Assembly: GCA_000431315.1 (NCBI GenBank)
Contig: HF989698.1
Location: 2,097-21,584 of the forward strand
Direction: 5' to 3'
Length of the DNA stretch: 19,488 nucleotides
Source: Brachyspira sp. CAG:484
GTDB lineage: Bacteria; Cyanobacteriota; Vampirovibrionia; Gastranaerophilales; Gastranaerophilaceae
Made by a program: the position numbers and the translations under genes. The notes beneath the pieces were generated by a model. The model saw only the letters and a program-made list of their open reading frames with translations, was not told the DNA's origin and made no database searches. Shown piece by piece: positions 6,170 through 14,388 of this stretch (position 1 is its first letter; each line of letters starts with the position of its first letter).

Positions 6170-6300
6170 AACATATTCTGTCCGAAAAAATTTCCGCAAT
6201 AAGGAACGAGAGCGGGATTTTTGAGTGGTATATTAGACAGCGCAGCTGCGCATGGTCCGCGAAGGCGGGGCGTAAGTAGAGCGAAGGTGTCTGCTTTTGA
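6170..6300. repeat. GC-rich, hairpin-rich segment, possible dispersed repeat
   Basis: The 238-nt gap between hydF and rpsO holds a segment much richer in G+C than its surroundings. It contains the perfect palindrome GCGCAGCTGCGC and a small hairpin CCGC-GAAG-GCGG, bracketed by AGACA and TGTCT. CCGC...GCGG also occurs near 6193-6205. Overlapping frames are open on both strands, but none has a good start or coding character. Composition and hairpins suggest an intergenic repeat (REP- or MITE-like) or an RNA structure. I see no second full copy in this window, so the repeat status is a guess. Confidence 0.3.
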
Positions 6301-6306
6301 CTTACT

Positions 6307-6334
6307 AAAAAAGGCACCCAAAAATAGGGTGCCT
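6307..6334 (-). terminator. Intrinsic terminator of rpsO
   Basis: AGGCACCC (6312-6319) and GGGTGCCT (6327-6334) form a perfect 8-pair stem with a 7-nt loop. On the minus strand the stem is followed by six T (complement of 6307-6312). It begins about 20 nt after the rpsO stop. Confidence 0.85.
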
Positions 6335-6354
6335 CATAGTTCGTTTTTTGAAAA

Positions 6355-6624
6355 TTAACCTCTGATACCAAGTTTTTTGATAAGCGCTCTGTAACCTTCA
6401 AGATCTCTGCCTTTAAGGTAAGAGAGTAATCTTTTTCTTCTACCAACCATCATTAAAAGACCTCTTTTTGTTGCGAAATCTTTCTGGTTAGTTTTTAAGT
6501 GTTCTGTTAATTCAGAAATTTTTTGGCTTAACATAGCAATTTGAACTTCTACAGAACCGGTATCTTTTTCGTTAGCACCATATTCTTTAATGATGTCTTG
6601 TTTGTTTTTTAAGTTAATTGACAT
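6355..6624 (-). CDS. rpsO: Small ribosomal subunit protein uS15 (RpsO)
   Basis: This 89-residue protein is a standard uS15, which binds 16S rRNA in the platform of the 30S subunit. The recognisable family stretches are DTGSVEVQIAMLSQKI in the first half and the basic GLLMMVGRRKRLLSYL followed by YRALIKKLGIRG at the end. The start ATG has AAAGGA about 8 nt upstream. In many bacteria rpsO is followed by pnp; here it is single, with its own strong terminator and a hypothetical gene upstream. S15 often represses its own mRNA through a leader structure; the 109-nt upstream gap could hold one, but I could not read a clear pseudoknot. Confidence 0.97.
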   Translation of the reverse strand: MSINLKNKQDIIKEYGANEKDTGSVEVQIAMLSQKISELTEHLKTNQKDFATKRGLLMMVGRRKRLLSYLKGRDLEGYRALIKKLGIRG

Positions 6625-6733
6625 ATTTTTTCCTTTACGTTGTTGAGTGACTATTTGGCGTAAGCACTCTACATTGCAAATGATAATATATCAAGAAAAA
6701 AAATCAACTGTTCTGTTAAAATCAATTTACAAA

Positions 6734-7240
6734 TTAAGCAATAAATGTATGGGCAATCATGCTTGCTTTATCTAAAAGCAGGTCAGTTGTCATTTCTGCG
6801 TTAGTAAAGTTTTTATCAGCTTTTGTGATTAATCCCTGTTCGTAATTACTATCTGAATTTTCATATTTTTTAGTAACGGTTTCACAAACTTTCTTATAGA
6901 ATTGAAGATTATTTTTTGATGCCTGATATTCAGCCCAGGCAGCTTCAAATTTTTCCTGCTGTTTTTCGTGTCTTTTTATCAGATAATCTACAAATGCTCT
7001 TGACGGGTTGCCATTCTGGTAAGCCTCTTTTATTGCTGCTCTTGTTTCGGAATCGCTAACTCCATCCAAGGCATTTTCCAAAGCTTCGGCTTTTTTCTCT
7101 TCAGCTTTTTCAGTTCTTTTTCCTGCCGCGATAGGATTAGATGCAAAAATAGAATTCAGTTTTTGCGGTTTAGCCTCTGAAAACTGAGGTGCAGAATATC
7201 CTTGTGTGAGTAAATCAATTTTTTCGATTCCTTTAACCAT
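6734..7240 (-). CDS. Hypothetical protein, 168 residues, helical
   Basis: I do not recognise this protein. The first ~50 residues look disordered (rich in Ser, Pro, Gln, Lys). From about residue 43 onward it is charged and Ala/Lys/Glu-rich, probably alpha-helical with coiled-coil potential (for example KRHEKQQEKFEAAWAEYQ). There is no signal peptide or membrane segment, so it is probably cytoplasmic. The start is well supported by AAGGGA 7 nt before the ATG. An upstream element at 7267-7305 is shared with the neighbouring small gene at 7442-7729, so both are probably regulated together although each is its own transcription unit. Codon use looks like that of its neighbours, so there is no sign of recent transfer. 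Confidence 0.7.
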   Translation of the reverse strand: MVKGIEKIDLLTQGYSAPQFSEAKPQKLNSIFASNPIAAGKRTEKAEEKKAEALENALDGVSDSETRAAIKEAYQNGNPSRAFVDYLIKRHEKQQEKFEAAWAEYQASKNNLQFYKKVCETVTKKYENSDSNYEQGLITKADKNFTNAEMTTDLLLDKASMIAHTFIA

Positions 7241-7266
7241 ATAGCAATCCCTTGTTTTATTCCTTT

Positions 7267-7305
7267 ATATATATAAAGTATTTACTTTCTGAAAAATTGC
7301 TTTTT
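7267..7305 (-). promoter_or_regulatory. Bipartite element, copy A, upstream of the 168-residue gene
   Basis: On the minus strand, AAAAAGCAATTTTT is followed after 10 nt by ATACTTTATATATAT. The same two blocks with the same 10-nt gap occur at 7763-7801, while the gap sequences differ. The element ends 26 nt before the start codon at 7240. The AT-rich second block could act as a -10 region, but no standard -35 is at the right distance. It may be a promoter for an alternative sigma factor or an activator site. Confidence 0.6.
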
Positions 7306-7349
7306 TCTATTATTAATTATAAAGAAATGTAAAGTATGTTTTTTGCAAT

Positions 7350-7373
7350 AAAAAAGGACGGTTTAACCGTCCT
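7350..7373 (-). terminator. Intrinsic terminator downstream of the 95-residue gene
   Basis: AGGACGG (7355-7361) and CCGTCCT (7367-7373) form a perfect 7-pair stem with a 5-nt loop. On the minus strand it is followed by a run of T (complement of A 7350-7355). It lies about 70 nt after the stop of the gene at 7442-7729 and upstream of the next gene's element. Confidence 0.8.
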
Positions 7374-7441
7374 GTATTTTAATTCCTTTTCCTATATTCC
7401 TTATTAATTAAAACCTTTTCCTTTTGCTTTTTCCTATTAAT

Positions 7442-7729
7442 TTAAGCAACGACTGTTGATACAAAATTTATAATGTCTTTGAATGAATCTCTAACAAATT
7501 CTTTTGCAAGTGTAGACACAGGTCTGTTTTCAATACAGTCAAAAACATAATAGATAGGATCTTTTGCATTGTTAAAACGCATTCTCTTATCTCTTCTGTC
7601 AAGATAACCATAGTTTTCAATGCTGAAACCTTTTGTGTTTCTTTTATTTCCTCTTCTTTTACGTGTCAATGAACCAAACTGACCGTTTCCTGAAGTTTCA
7701 TTATGTGAATCTGCTGTTGCTGACAACAT
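7442..7729 (-). CDS. Hypothetical small basic protein, 95 residues
   Basis: I do not recognise this protein. The N-terminal ~50 residues are polar and strongly basic (LTRKRRGNKRNTKGF, then DRRDKRMRF), as in nucleic-acid-binding or disordered tails. The C-terminal ~40 residues are more hydrophobic and probably form one or two helices ending in STVVA. There is no signal peptide. It has a complete transcription-unit layout: a bipartite element 33 nt upstream, a purine-rich GAGAG ribosome-binding region, and an intrinsic terminator downstream. This supports a real expressed gene despite its size. The shared upstream element links it to the gene at 6734-7240. Confidence 0.65.
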   Translation of the reverse strand: MLSATADSHNETSGNGQFGSLTRKRRGNKRNTKGFSIENYGYLDRRDKRMRFNNAKDPIYYVFDCIENRPVSTLAKEFVRDSFKDIINFVSTVVA

Positions 7730-7762
7730 CTTTAGCTCTCTTTCTTCTCTCTTATCTCTTAC

Positions 7763-7801
7763 ATATATATAAAGTATATAATTGAGAAAAAATTGCTTTT
7801 T
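7763..7801 (-). promoter_or_regulatory. Bipartite element, copy B, upstream of the 95-residue gene
   Basis: This has the same architecture as copy A at 7267-7305: AAAAAGCAATTTTT, 10 nt, ATACTTTATATATAT on the minus strand. All 29 block bases are identical while the gap sequences differ, which argues for selection on the two blocks. A recent duplication of the whole region would also have kept the gap. Confidence 0.6.
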
Positions 7802-7861
7802 GGTGATTGGTTTTGTAAAGTTATGTTAATAAATCTTGCAAAAGCGGACAGCTCAATACTT

Positions 7862-9286
7862 TTAGCCGTTAGCTTTTAATTCAATAATATCTTCTTCAGG
7901 TATAAGGTTTTTCCCTACTGCTTTTTCCAGCGCAGCTCTTGCCGAGTTGTACTGATAAAGTGTTGCGTAATAGTTAAGCTGGGCTTCCTGATACTGGATT
8001 TGTGCGTCTTTTAATTCAGTCGGGCTTGCCTCGCCTACTTTGTAGCGCCCGTAAGAAAGCTCATAATTTTCTTTTGACTGCTTAACCTGAAGCATTGAAA
8101 CAGGTATCTGGTTTTTCTTTTCCTGTAATGTTAGAAACGCATTTTGAATTTCCAGATAAATTGAGTTCTGGGTATTCTGTGCATTTGCAAGTTCTTTATC
8201 ATAAAGGTATCTTGCTTCTTTAATTTCATTTCTGATTAACATACCGTTTATAGTCGGAAAATTCAGGTAGCCTCCTAAATTGTAACCATAGTTTGAATTC
8301 CAGCTTTTACCGCCTCGCTGGTATTGACCTTCAATTGAAATTGTCGGGAAGTAAGATTTTTTAACTAATTTCAGTGTTTGTTTTGCACTCTCTACCTTCA
8401 ATTCTGCAAGCTGTAGTTCAGGTCTTGACTCTCTTGCAATTTCAACAGATTTATTCAGAGTTACATCAACAGGAATATAAGTCAGCCTCTCCTGAACATT
8501 GTATTTATCAATAAAAGGAACTCCCATTACGTTATTTAATCTGGCTATTGCAAGTTCTACAGCATTATCTGCCTGAATTAATTTTAATTTGGCTCTGCTA
8601 AGATTAGTTTCTGCAATGGTAACATCGACTTTCGGGTTCATCCCTATTTGGTAAAAAGCTTTTGCCTGATCATAGAACATTTCAAACTTTTTAACCGTAT
8701 CTTCTGCAACCCGTTTATTTTCAAGCGAGTAGAGCAGATTGTAATAGGCGTCTTTTGTTTGGTAGATTATGTCGTTTATTATACCTGTTAAGGTTGTTTT
8801 GTAAGCTTCATAATCTAACCTTTTTATTGTTGCCTGGTTCTGGGTTACGCCAAAGTCATACAGCATTTGCTGAAGTGTAATTTGACCTAATATATAATAA
8901 TTAAATGTGAGGTTCTGACCTAACGCATCAGACAATTGGAGCTGTCTTATTCTTGTGTAACCTGTCTGCCAGCTTAATTGCGGGAAGTAATTTGACCAAA
9001 CCTGTTTAATTCTTGCATCTGAGGCAAGTATGTCCTGAAAAGCCGCATTAATCTGAGGATTGTTGCCAAGTGCAAGTTCAATACATTTCTCAAGCGTCAT
9101 ATCAACGCTTTTTTCTACAGACCCTTCAATAACAAAGTTATTATTTTTATCCGATTTCTGCGGCAGTACGGATTGGGAATCCGGATATTCTTTGTTATTT
9201 ATATCATTGCCGATGTTTTCTTTTGCTAATGCTGGAAAGCCGGTCAATGTAATTATTAAAGTTAATGCAAGTAATCTTTTAAACAT
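7862..9286 (-). CDS. TolC-family outer-membrane efflux channel
   Basis: The 474-residue precursor starts with a signal peptide (MFKRLLALTLIITLTGFPALA). The mature part has the two repeated OEP regions of TolC-like trimeric channels: Asn/Leu-rich strand and helix segments, for example the region from LEKCIELALGNNPQINAAFQ on, and a second repeat from about residue 285. Its role is to form the outer-membrane tunnel for the pump encoded just upstream. The ATG directly abuts the stop of the RND gene (TAA-ATG with no gap), with AAAAGGGA inside the end of that gene, so translation is probably coupled. It is the last gene of the adaptor-pump-channel operon. Such a channel requires an outer membrane, so the organism is diderm. 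The substrate cannot be inferred. Confidence 0.9.
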   Translation of the reverse strand: MFKRLLALTLIITLTGFPALAKENIGNDINNKEYPDSQSVLPQKSDKNNNFVIEGSVEKSVDMTLEKCIELALGNNPQINAAFQDILASDARIKQVWSNYFPQLSWQTGYTRIRQLQLSDALGQNLTFNYYILGQITLQQMLYDFGVTQNQATIKRLDYEAYKTTLTGIINDIIYQTKDAYYNLLYSLENKRVAEDTVKKFEMFYDQAKAFYQIGMNPKVDVTIAETNLSRAKLKLIQADNAVELAIARLNNVMGVPFIDKYNVQERLTYIPVDVTLNKSVEIARESRPELQLAELKVESAKQTLKLVKKSYFPTISIEGQYQRGGKSWNSNYGYNLGGYLNFPTINGMLIRNEIKEARYLYDKELANAQNTQNSIYLEIQNAFLTLQEKKNQIPVSMLQVKQSKENYELSYGRYKVGEASPTELKDAQIQYQEAQLNYYATLYQYNSARAALEKAVGKNLIPEEDIIELKANG

Positions 9287-12200
9287 TTATTTTTTATCCC
9301 TTTTACTTTTAATTAATTTACCCATATGGATTTTAAACTCTTCTATCATTACATAGAATGCCGGAACTAAAAATGTTCCGATAAATGCTACTGCAATCAT
9401 ACCGCCGAATACGGTCATACCTACTGAATGACGGCTTGCCGCACCTGCACCTTTTGCAAATACCAGCGGCAGCAAACCTAAGATAAATGCAATATTTGTC
9501 ATCATTACAGCTCTAAATCTTAATTTTGCAGCCTGAACAGCGGCATCTTTTATCGGAAGCCCTTCCTCATGTGCATCTTTGGCAAATTCAATAATAAGAA
9601 TTGCCTGTTTGGTACTTAAACCGATTAACATTACCAGCCCGATCTGGGCGTAAATATCAAGCGAATATCCGGCAACATACTGGAATAATAAGGCTCCGAC
9701 AAGTGCGATAGGTGATATTAAAAGTACTGCGACAGGAAGCATCCAGCTTTCATACAAGCCAACAAGGAACAGGTATATGAATACCAGTGACATTGCAAGA
9801 ATCGGACCGATTTGTCCGCTGGATTCCTGTTCCTGCAAAGCACTTCCTGACCAGGCATAACCCATATCCTTAGGCAGTGTTTTTTCTGAAAGTTCAGCCA
9901 TTGCGTTCATTGCCTGACCTGAACTTACTCCGCTGCGCGCCATACCGTTGATTGTGATTGCAGGATACATATTGAACCTTGTTAAACTGTATGGACCAAC
10001 TACGTTTTTAACTTTTACGACTGCTGATAATGGAACCATTGTGCCGTATGAGTTTTTAACAAATATTTTATCAAGGTCTGCCGGTTTTTCTCTGAAAGGT
10101 GCGTCTGCCTGCATATAAACACGATAAACACGTCCGTATTTGTTAAAGTCATTTACATATGATTTACCGAAATATGCTGCCAGTGCATTATATATTTCTG
10201 ATATAGGAACGCCCTGCGCCATTGCTTTAGCTGAATCTACGTCAATCAATAGCTGCGGAAGATTTGCTGTAAATGAAGTGTATACCATTGAAAACGCCGG
10301 ATTTTTATTTGCTGCACCGATTAACTTTATAGCTTCATCATAAAGTTCCTGCGGTGTTCTGTTTCCTTTGTCCAGAAGCTGGTATTCAAAACCGCCGAAC
10401 ATACCCAAACCTGAAATTGACGGAGGTGAGAACGATGCAATTGTTGCAGAAGGATAGGTTGAAAATTCCTTTTGAACTCTGCCGAGTATGCTTTCCATCT
10501 GTAAATCTTTTTTCTTACGTTTTGACCAGTCATCAAGCTGTGATACTATTAAGGCGGTATTTTCGCCGGAGTAGCCTACAAGAGTAATTGTTGTTTTGAT
10601 ACCCGGAATTTGAAGCAGTCTGTTTTCAATTTCAGTTGCAACAATATCTGTTCTTGATGCTGATGACCCTTCCGGAAGCTGTATTTGCGTAAAGATTGCT
10701 CCTTTATCTTCTGTAGGTAAAAATCCTGTAGGAATTATCTTAAACATTCCTATAATTAATGCCATAATCAATAAGAATGTAAGAATTGTTTTCTTAGGTG
10801 AATCAATAAATACCAGTGCACCCTCAAGATATTTTGTTCTTATATTATTAAACCAGTTGTCAAAGTCCTGAATTAACTTAAAGTCGCTGTGTTCTTCCCC
10901 TGATTTCAAAATCATTGAGCAAAGTGCAGGTGCAAGTGTAAGCGCTACAAGGGTTGAAAGACCGATTGAAGAAGCTATGCACAATGCAAACTGCCTGAAC
11001 ATTTGCCCTGTAATACCGGACATGAATGATACCGGAACAAATACTGCCATCAAAACAAGTGATGTTGCCAGAACTGCACCGAATACTTCTTTCATTGTAA
11101 CTTCGGTGGCTTCTTTAGGGCTTTTTCCTTCCTGAATATGGCGCTGTGTATTTTCAAGAACAACAATAGCATCGTCTACTACCAGACCTACTGCAAGCAC
11201 CAGCCCGAAAAGTATCAGCAGGTTTATCGAAAATCCGAGCAGGCTCATAAATATAAATACACCGATTAGCGAAACCGGAATTGCACAGAATGGTATAAAT
11301 GCTGCTCTTGCGCTGCCAAGGAACAGATATGTTACGATACCTACCAGTATAATCGCAAGCGTGATTGCGTGGATAACCTCATTGATAGATTCTCTTACAA
11401 ATTCTGTTTCGTCACGCTGGATTTTATATTCAATACCCTGAGGGAAGCCTTTGCTTAGCTCTTTCATTTTTGCACGTATTTTATTGGATAAGTCTATGGC
11501 ATTAGCTTCCGGAAGCTGGCTGACAGAGATAATTGCAGACTGTCTGCCGCCAATACGGGAGAAGTATGAGTAACTTTCGGCTCCTAATTCAACTCTGCCT
11601 ATGTCTTTAATTTTTACCTGAGAGCCGTCCGGTTTTGAACGTACAATAATATTTTCAAATTCTTCCGGTGTTTGTAAACGGCCTTTGGTTCTCATAGTAA
11701 GCTTAATCATCTGTTTATTGACCATAGGTTCAACACCTAAATCTCCGGCAGGTGATTGAATATTCTGTGCCTGGATTGCTGTGTTGACATCGCTTACTGA
11801 GATGCCAAGGTTTGCCATTTTTGTAGCGTCAAGCCATATTCTCATTGAGTAATCAGAAGAGCCGAATACTGAAACTTTACCGACACCTTTAATACGCGCT
11901 AATTCATCCTTAATATATATAGAAGCGTAGTTTGCAATATATAAAGCATCATAGGTTCCGCTCGGTGAGTTGATTGAAATCATTAACAAACCCGGACCGC
12001 CGGTTGTTTTTTGTACAGAAAGACCGTATCTTTTAACTTCTTCAGGCAGACGCGGAGTTACAAGCTGAAGTTTGTTTTGAACGTTTACTACAGCCATATC
12101 AGGGTCTGAACCTATATCAAAATATAGCGTAAGCTGATACTGTCCGTTTTGGGAGGTTGATGACATGTAGATCATATCTTCAACACCGTTTAACTGGGCT

Positions 12201-12409
12201 TCAACCGGAGCTGCAATTGTTGATTCAATTACATCTGAACTTGCACCTGCGTATGTTGCAGTAACAACAACCTGCGGCGGGGTAATTGACGGATATTCTT
12301 CAAGAGGAAGCGTTTTTATCATTAACATTCCGGCGAGCATAATTGCAAGCGAAATTACAATTGCCAGTTTCGGTCTTTGTATAAATAAGTTCCCTGATTT
12401 ATCTGCCAT
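9287..12409 (-). CDS. RND efflux pump, inner-membrane transporter (HAE1/AcrB-like)
   Basis: At 1040 residues it is the normal length of the hydrophobe/amphiphile efflux (HAE1) family (AcrB is 1049). It begins with the usual cytoplasmic helix and TM1 (NLFIQRPKLAIVISLAIML). The proton-relay residues are present: the Asp pair in AVGLVVDDAIVVLEN (TM4) and the Lys in GLSTKQAILIIEFAKD (TM10). Two large periplasmic loops separate the TM bundles, as expected. It uses the proton gradient to expel drugs, detergents, bile salts or similar compounds through the adaptor and channel of the same operon. The start has AAGGGA about 9 nt upstream, inside the end of the adaptor gene, which ends 2 nt before. The specific substrate is not determinable; bile-acid or antibiotic export would suit a gut organism but is only inference. 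Confidence 0.95.
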   Translation of the reverse strand: MADKSGNLFIQRPKLAIVISLAIMLAGMLMIKTLPLEEYPSITPPQVVVTATYAGASSDVIESTIAAPVEAQLNGVEDMIYMSSTSQNGQYQLTLYFDIGSDPDMAVVNVQNKLQLVTPRLPEEVKRYGLSVQKTTGGPGLLMISINSPSGTYDALYIANYASIYIKDELARIKGVGKVSVFGSSDYSMRIWLDATKMANLGISVSDVNTAIQAQNIQSPAGDLGVEPMVNKQMIKLTMRTKGRLQTPEEFENIIVRSKPDGSQVKIKDIGRVELGAESYSYFSRIGGRQSAIISVSQLPEANAIDLSNKIRAKMKELSKGFPQGIEYKIQRDETEFVRESINEVIHAITLAIILVGIVTYLFLGSARAAFIPFCAIPVSLIGVFIFMSLLGFSINLLILFGLVLAVGLVVDDAIVVLENTQRHIQEGKSPKEATEVTMKEVFGAVLATSLVLMAVFVPVSFMSGITGQMFRQFALCIASSIGLSTLVALTLAPALCSMILKSGEEHSDFKLIQDFDNWFNNIRTKYLEGALVFIDSPKKTILTFLLIMALIIGMFKIIPTGFLPTEDKGAIFTQIQLPEGSSASRTDIVATEIENRLLQIPGIKTTITLVGYSGENTALIVSQLDDWSKRKKKDLQMESILGRVQKEFSTYPSATIASFSPPSISGLGMFGGFEYQLLDKGNRTPQELYDEAIKLIGAANKNPAFSMVYTSFTANLPQLLIDVDSAKAMAQGVPISEIYNALAAYFGKSYVNDFNKYGRVYRVYMQADAPFREKPADLDKIFVKNSYGTMVPLSAVVKVKNVVGPYSLTRFNMYPAITINGMARSGVSSGQAMNAMAELSEKTLPKDMGYAWSGSALQEQESSGQIGPILAMSLVFIYLFLVGLYESWMLPVAVLLISPIALVGALLFQYVAGYSLDIYAQIGLVMLIGLSTKQAILIIEFAKDAHEEGLPIKDAAVQAAKLRFRAVMMTNIAFILGLLPLVFAKGAGAASRHSVGMTVFGGMIAVAFIGTFLVPAFYVMIEEFKIHMGKLIKSKRDKK

Positions 12410-12411
12410 TT

Positions 12412-13596
12412 TTATTTTTTCCCTTTTTGGTTGTCTGCTGCCATTGGTTCATTCTTTTTAAGTTTGTCCATTTCCTCCTGGGAAACGATTGTAACAGGTT
12501 TGCCCGGAGTTACTTTTTGAAGACCGTCTGTTATAATTCTATCTCCAGCCTGAACTCCTTCTGAGATAACCCAGTTATCGCCATGCTGTTCTCTTGTTTT
12601 TATATAAACAAGCTGCGGCAGCCCCTGTTCATCAATTTTGTAAACATATTTCCCTGCCTGGTTCTCAAGCACTGCGGTCTGCGGAACAATAGGGGTTTTT
12701 ACAGGATTATTTGAATATAATTTAACAGTTACAAATTCACCATGAAGGAGTGCGTTGTTAGGGTTTGCAAATGTTGCTCTCATTGTAACCGTACCGGTTG
12801 ACTGGTCTATTTTGTTATCATGAAAATCCTGCGTACCGTCAAATTCATACTTTACACCGTCAGAAAAATATAATTCTACTTTTCTGTTTTTGTTATTTGA
12901 TTTGTCTGCATTTGATAATTTTGCGAAATCAACCGAATCAATCGGAAAAGTTACATAAATAGGGTTTGTACTGTTAAGTGTTGTCATAGGTCCTGATGTA
13001 GGAGAAACGTAGTTTCCTACAGTTACCGTAATAATACCTACACGTCCATCAACCGGAGCCTTTACCAGAGTGTAACTGAGGTTTCTGTTGCTGTCGCTGT
13101 ATCTTGCCTGAGCTGATGCGAGCTGGGCTCTTAATGAATCCCTCTGGGCGAGCAGATTATCATATTGTGATTTTGCTATATAATCTTTTTTTACAAGTTC
13201 TGCTGCACGGGCAAGCTGTTTTTCTGCATAAGCAAGCTGTGCTTTTGTATTTGCAACATCAGCTTTTGCAACATTAGCTGCGTTCTGGTATTCTGTAGGT
13301 TCTATCAGGAAAAGGGTTTGACCTGCTTTTACAAAATCCCCTTCTTTAAAGAAACTTCTTTGCAAATATCCTGAAATACGTGCAAGAACATTTACCTGAT
13401 ATTTTGAAACAACTCTGCCGGGTGCCTCAAAGCTTCTTATAATGTCTGCATCTTTGACTGTTTCAACCGTAACGGAAGGAGCCGGTTTGCTTTTAGCAGC
13501 CTTGCCCTGCATTATTTTATCAAATATTGTTGCTCCGTAGCGGAAAAGAATTGCACCGAGTATTACGGCTATAATTATTATAATATTTTTTTTCAT
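12412..13596 (-). CDS. RND efflux periplasmic adaptor (membrane fusion protein, AcrA-like)
   Basis: This 394-residue adaptor links the pump to the outer-membrane channel. An N-terminal hydrophobic segment (MKKNIIIIIAVILGAILF) anchors it to the inner membrane; there is no lipobox Cys, so unlike AcrA it is probably not a lipoprotein. A biotinyl-lipoyl-like half (VLARISGYLQRSFFKEGD...AGQTLFLIEP) is followed by an alpha-helical hairpin rich in Ala, Gln, Lys and Arg (about 105-165), then the second lipoyl half (APVDGRVGIITVTVGNYV), a beta-barrel and the membrane-proximal domain. The start is clear: AGGGGAG lies 5-6 nt before the ATG. It is the first gene of the efflux operon. The 162-nt gap upstream carries two candidate promoters and a palindromic operator, pointing to regulation by a repressor not encoded in the window. 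Confidence 0.93.
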   Translation of the reverse strand: MKKNIIIIIAVILGAILFRYGATIFDKIMQGKAAKSKPAPSVTVETVKDADIIRSFEAPGRVVSKYQVNVLARISGYLQRSFFKEGDFVKAGQTLFLIEPTEYQNAANVAKADVANTKAQLAYAEKQLARAAELVKKDYIAKSQYDNLLAQRDSLRAQLASAQARYSDSNRNLSYTLVKAPVDGRVGIITVTVGNYVSPTSGPMTTLNSTNPIYVTFPIDSVDFAKLSNADKSNNKNRKVELYFSDGVKYEFDGTQDFHDNKIDQSTGTVTMRATFANPNNALLHGEFVTVKLYSNNPVKTPIVPQTAVLENQAGKYVYKIDEQGLPQLVYIKTREQHGDNWVISEGVQAGDRIITDGLQKVTPGKPVTIVSQEEMDKLKKNEPMAADNQKGKK

Positions 13597-13631
13597 TTGT
13601 GCTCCCCTGTCTTAAATTTAGTCTTATTCTT

Positions 13632-13659
13632 ATCGTAAGCTAAAATTCAACTCTGTCAA
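13632..13659 (-). promoter_or_regulatory. Proximal promoter of the efflux operon
   Basis: On the minus strand, a perfect TTGACA (complement of 13654-13659) is followed after 16 nt by TACGAT (13632-13637), which matches the -10 consensus at 4 of 6. Transcription would start near 13625, giving a 29-nt leader with the AGGGGAG ribosome-binding site. Confidence 0.5.
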
Positions 13660-13689
13660 AGTTTTTAATATTGTTAAAGATTGCTTTTG

Positions 13690-13721
13690 TGTTGTAAAAA
13701 CAACATATATTTTTTACAACA
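13690..13721. promoter_or_regulatory. Palindromic operator upstream of the efflux operon
   Basis: TGTTGTAAAAA (13690-13700) and TTTTTACAACA (13711-13721) are perfect 11-bp inverted repeats with a 10-nt centre. The left arm also forms a tighter palindrome, TGTTGT-AAAA-ACAACA (13690-13705), so three half-sites TGTTGT/ACAACA are present. This is the form of a site for a dimeric repressor such as the TetR or MarR types that often control RND pumps. It lies at the predicted start of the distal promoter and about 65-95 nt upstream of the proximal one. Confidence 0.6.
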
Positions 13722-13725
13722 TAAA

Positions 13726-13754
13726 ATGCTACTATACTGTTAATAAGATGTCAA
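13726..13754 (-). promoter_or_regulatory. Distal promoter of the efflux operon
   Basis: On the minus strand, a perfect TTGACA (complement of 13749-13754) and TAGCAT (13726-13731, 4 of 6) are 17 nt apart. The start would fall near 13719, inside the palindromic operator, so a bound repressor would block it. The -35 box is only a few bases beyond the rdgB stop codon. Confidence 0.4.
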
Positions 13755-13758
13755 TAGA

Positions 13759-14322
13759 CTAATGTGTCAAAAATTCAATTACGTTTCTTAGAGCTCTTCC
13801 TCTATGGGATATTGCATTTTTTTCTTCTTCTGTCATTTCAGCCATAGTTTTGCCGGCATTTTCCACTATGAAAACCGGATCATATCCAAAGCCGCCATTG
13901 CCTGATTGTTTGAAGGCTATTTCCCCATGGCATTCTCCTCTGGTCTGGAAGATTACACTGCCGTTTTCATCAAGTAATGTCATTGCACAAACGAATTTTG
14001 CTTTTCTGTTTTTATGAGGCTCAAGTTCTTTCAATAGTTTGTCAATCCTTGACTGAGGATTATCCGCGTATCGTGCTGAATACAATCCTGGTGCTCCGTT
14101 TAAGGCTTCAACACACAAGCCGGAATCATCTGCAAGCGACATCATTTTTGACACTCTGTTAGCTTCTTTTGCTTTTATGTAAGAATTTTCTTCAAAGGTT
14201 TTGCCGTTTTCATCAGGATTAAAACCTTCTGCCGGTAATACAAATTCTATATCTGTATTGCCTGCTATTTCCTGAATTTCTTTTAATTTATGCGCGTTTC
14301 CTGTTGCAAAAACTATTTTCAT
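13759..14322 (-). CDS. rdgB: XTP/dITP diphosphatase (RdgB/HAM1 family)
   Basis: The enzyme hydrolyses non-canonical purine nucleotides (XTP, dITP, ITP) to monophosphates and pyrophosphate, keeping deaminated bases out of DNA and RNA. The 187 residues show the family signatures in order: ATGNAHKLKEI at the N-terminus (nucleotide binding), LADDSGLCVEALNGAPG (metal-binding Asp pair), GNGGFGYDPVF and ISHRGRAL near the C-terminus. The length is typical. The start is supported by AAGGA 7 nt before the ATG. It follows uppS on the same strand after 66 nt, and the two may be co-transcribed. The efflux operon downstream has its own promoters. Confidence 0.95.
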   Translation of the reverse strand: MKIVFATGNAHKLKEIQEIAGNTDIEFVLPAEGFNPDENGKTFEENSYIKAKEANRVSKMMSLADDSGLCVEALNGAPGLYSARYADNPQSRIDKLLKELEPHKNRKAKFVCAMTLLDENGSVIFQTRGECHGEIAFKQSGNGGFGYDPVFIVENAGKTMAEMTEEEKNAISHRGRALRNVIEFLTH

Positions 14323-14388
14323 TTTGTTTCCTTACTGTTTAAATTTTTACGTGAAAACTATGGGACGACACTTAGAAGCTGTTTCTGT

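Noticed and set aside
6037..6321. 94-residue minus-strand ORF overlapping the hydF start
   Set aside because: It runs through the GC-rich segment, has no ribosome-binding site, overlaps hydF in another frame and ends in the rpsO terminator; it reads as a chance frame.
6126..6446. 106-residue minus-strand ORF overlapping the end of rpsO
   Set aside because: It starts inside rpsO in another frame and crosses the rpsO terminator; no coding character.
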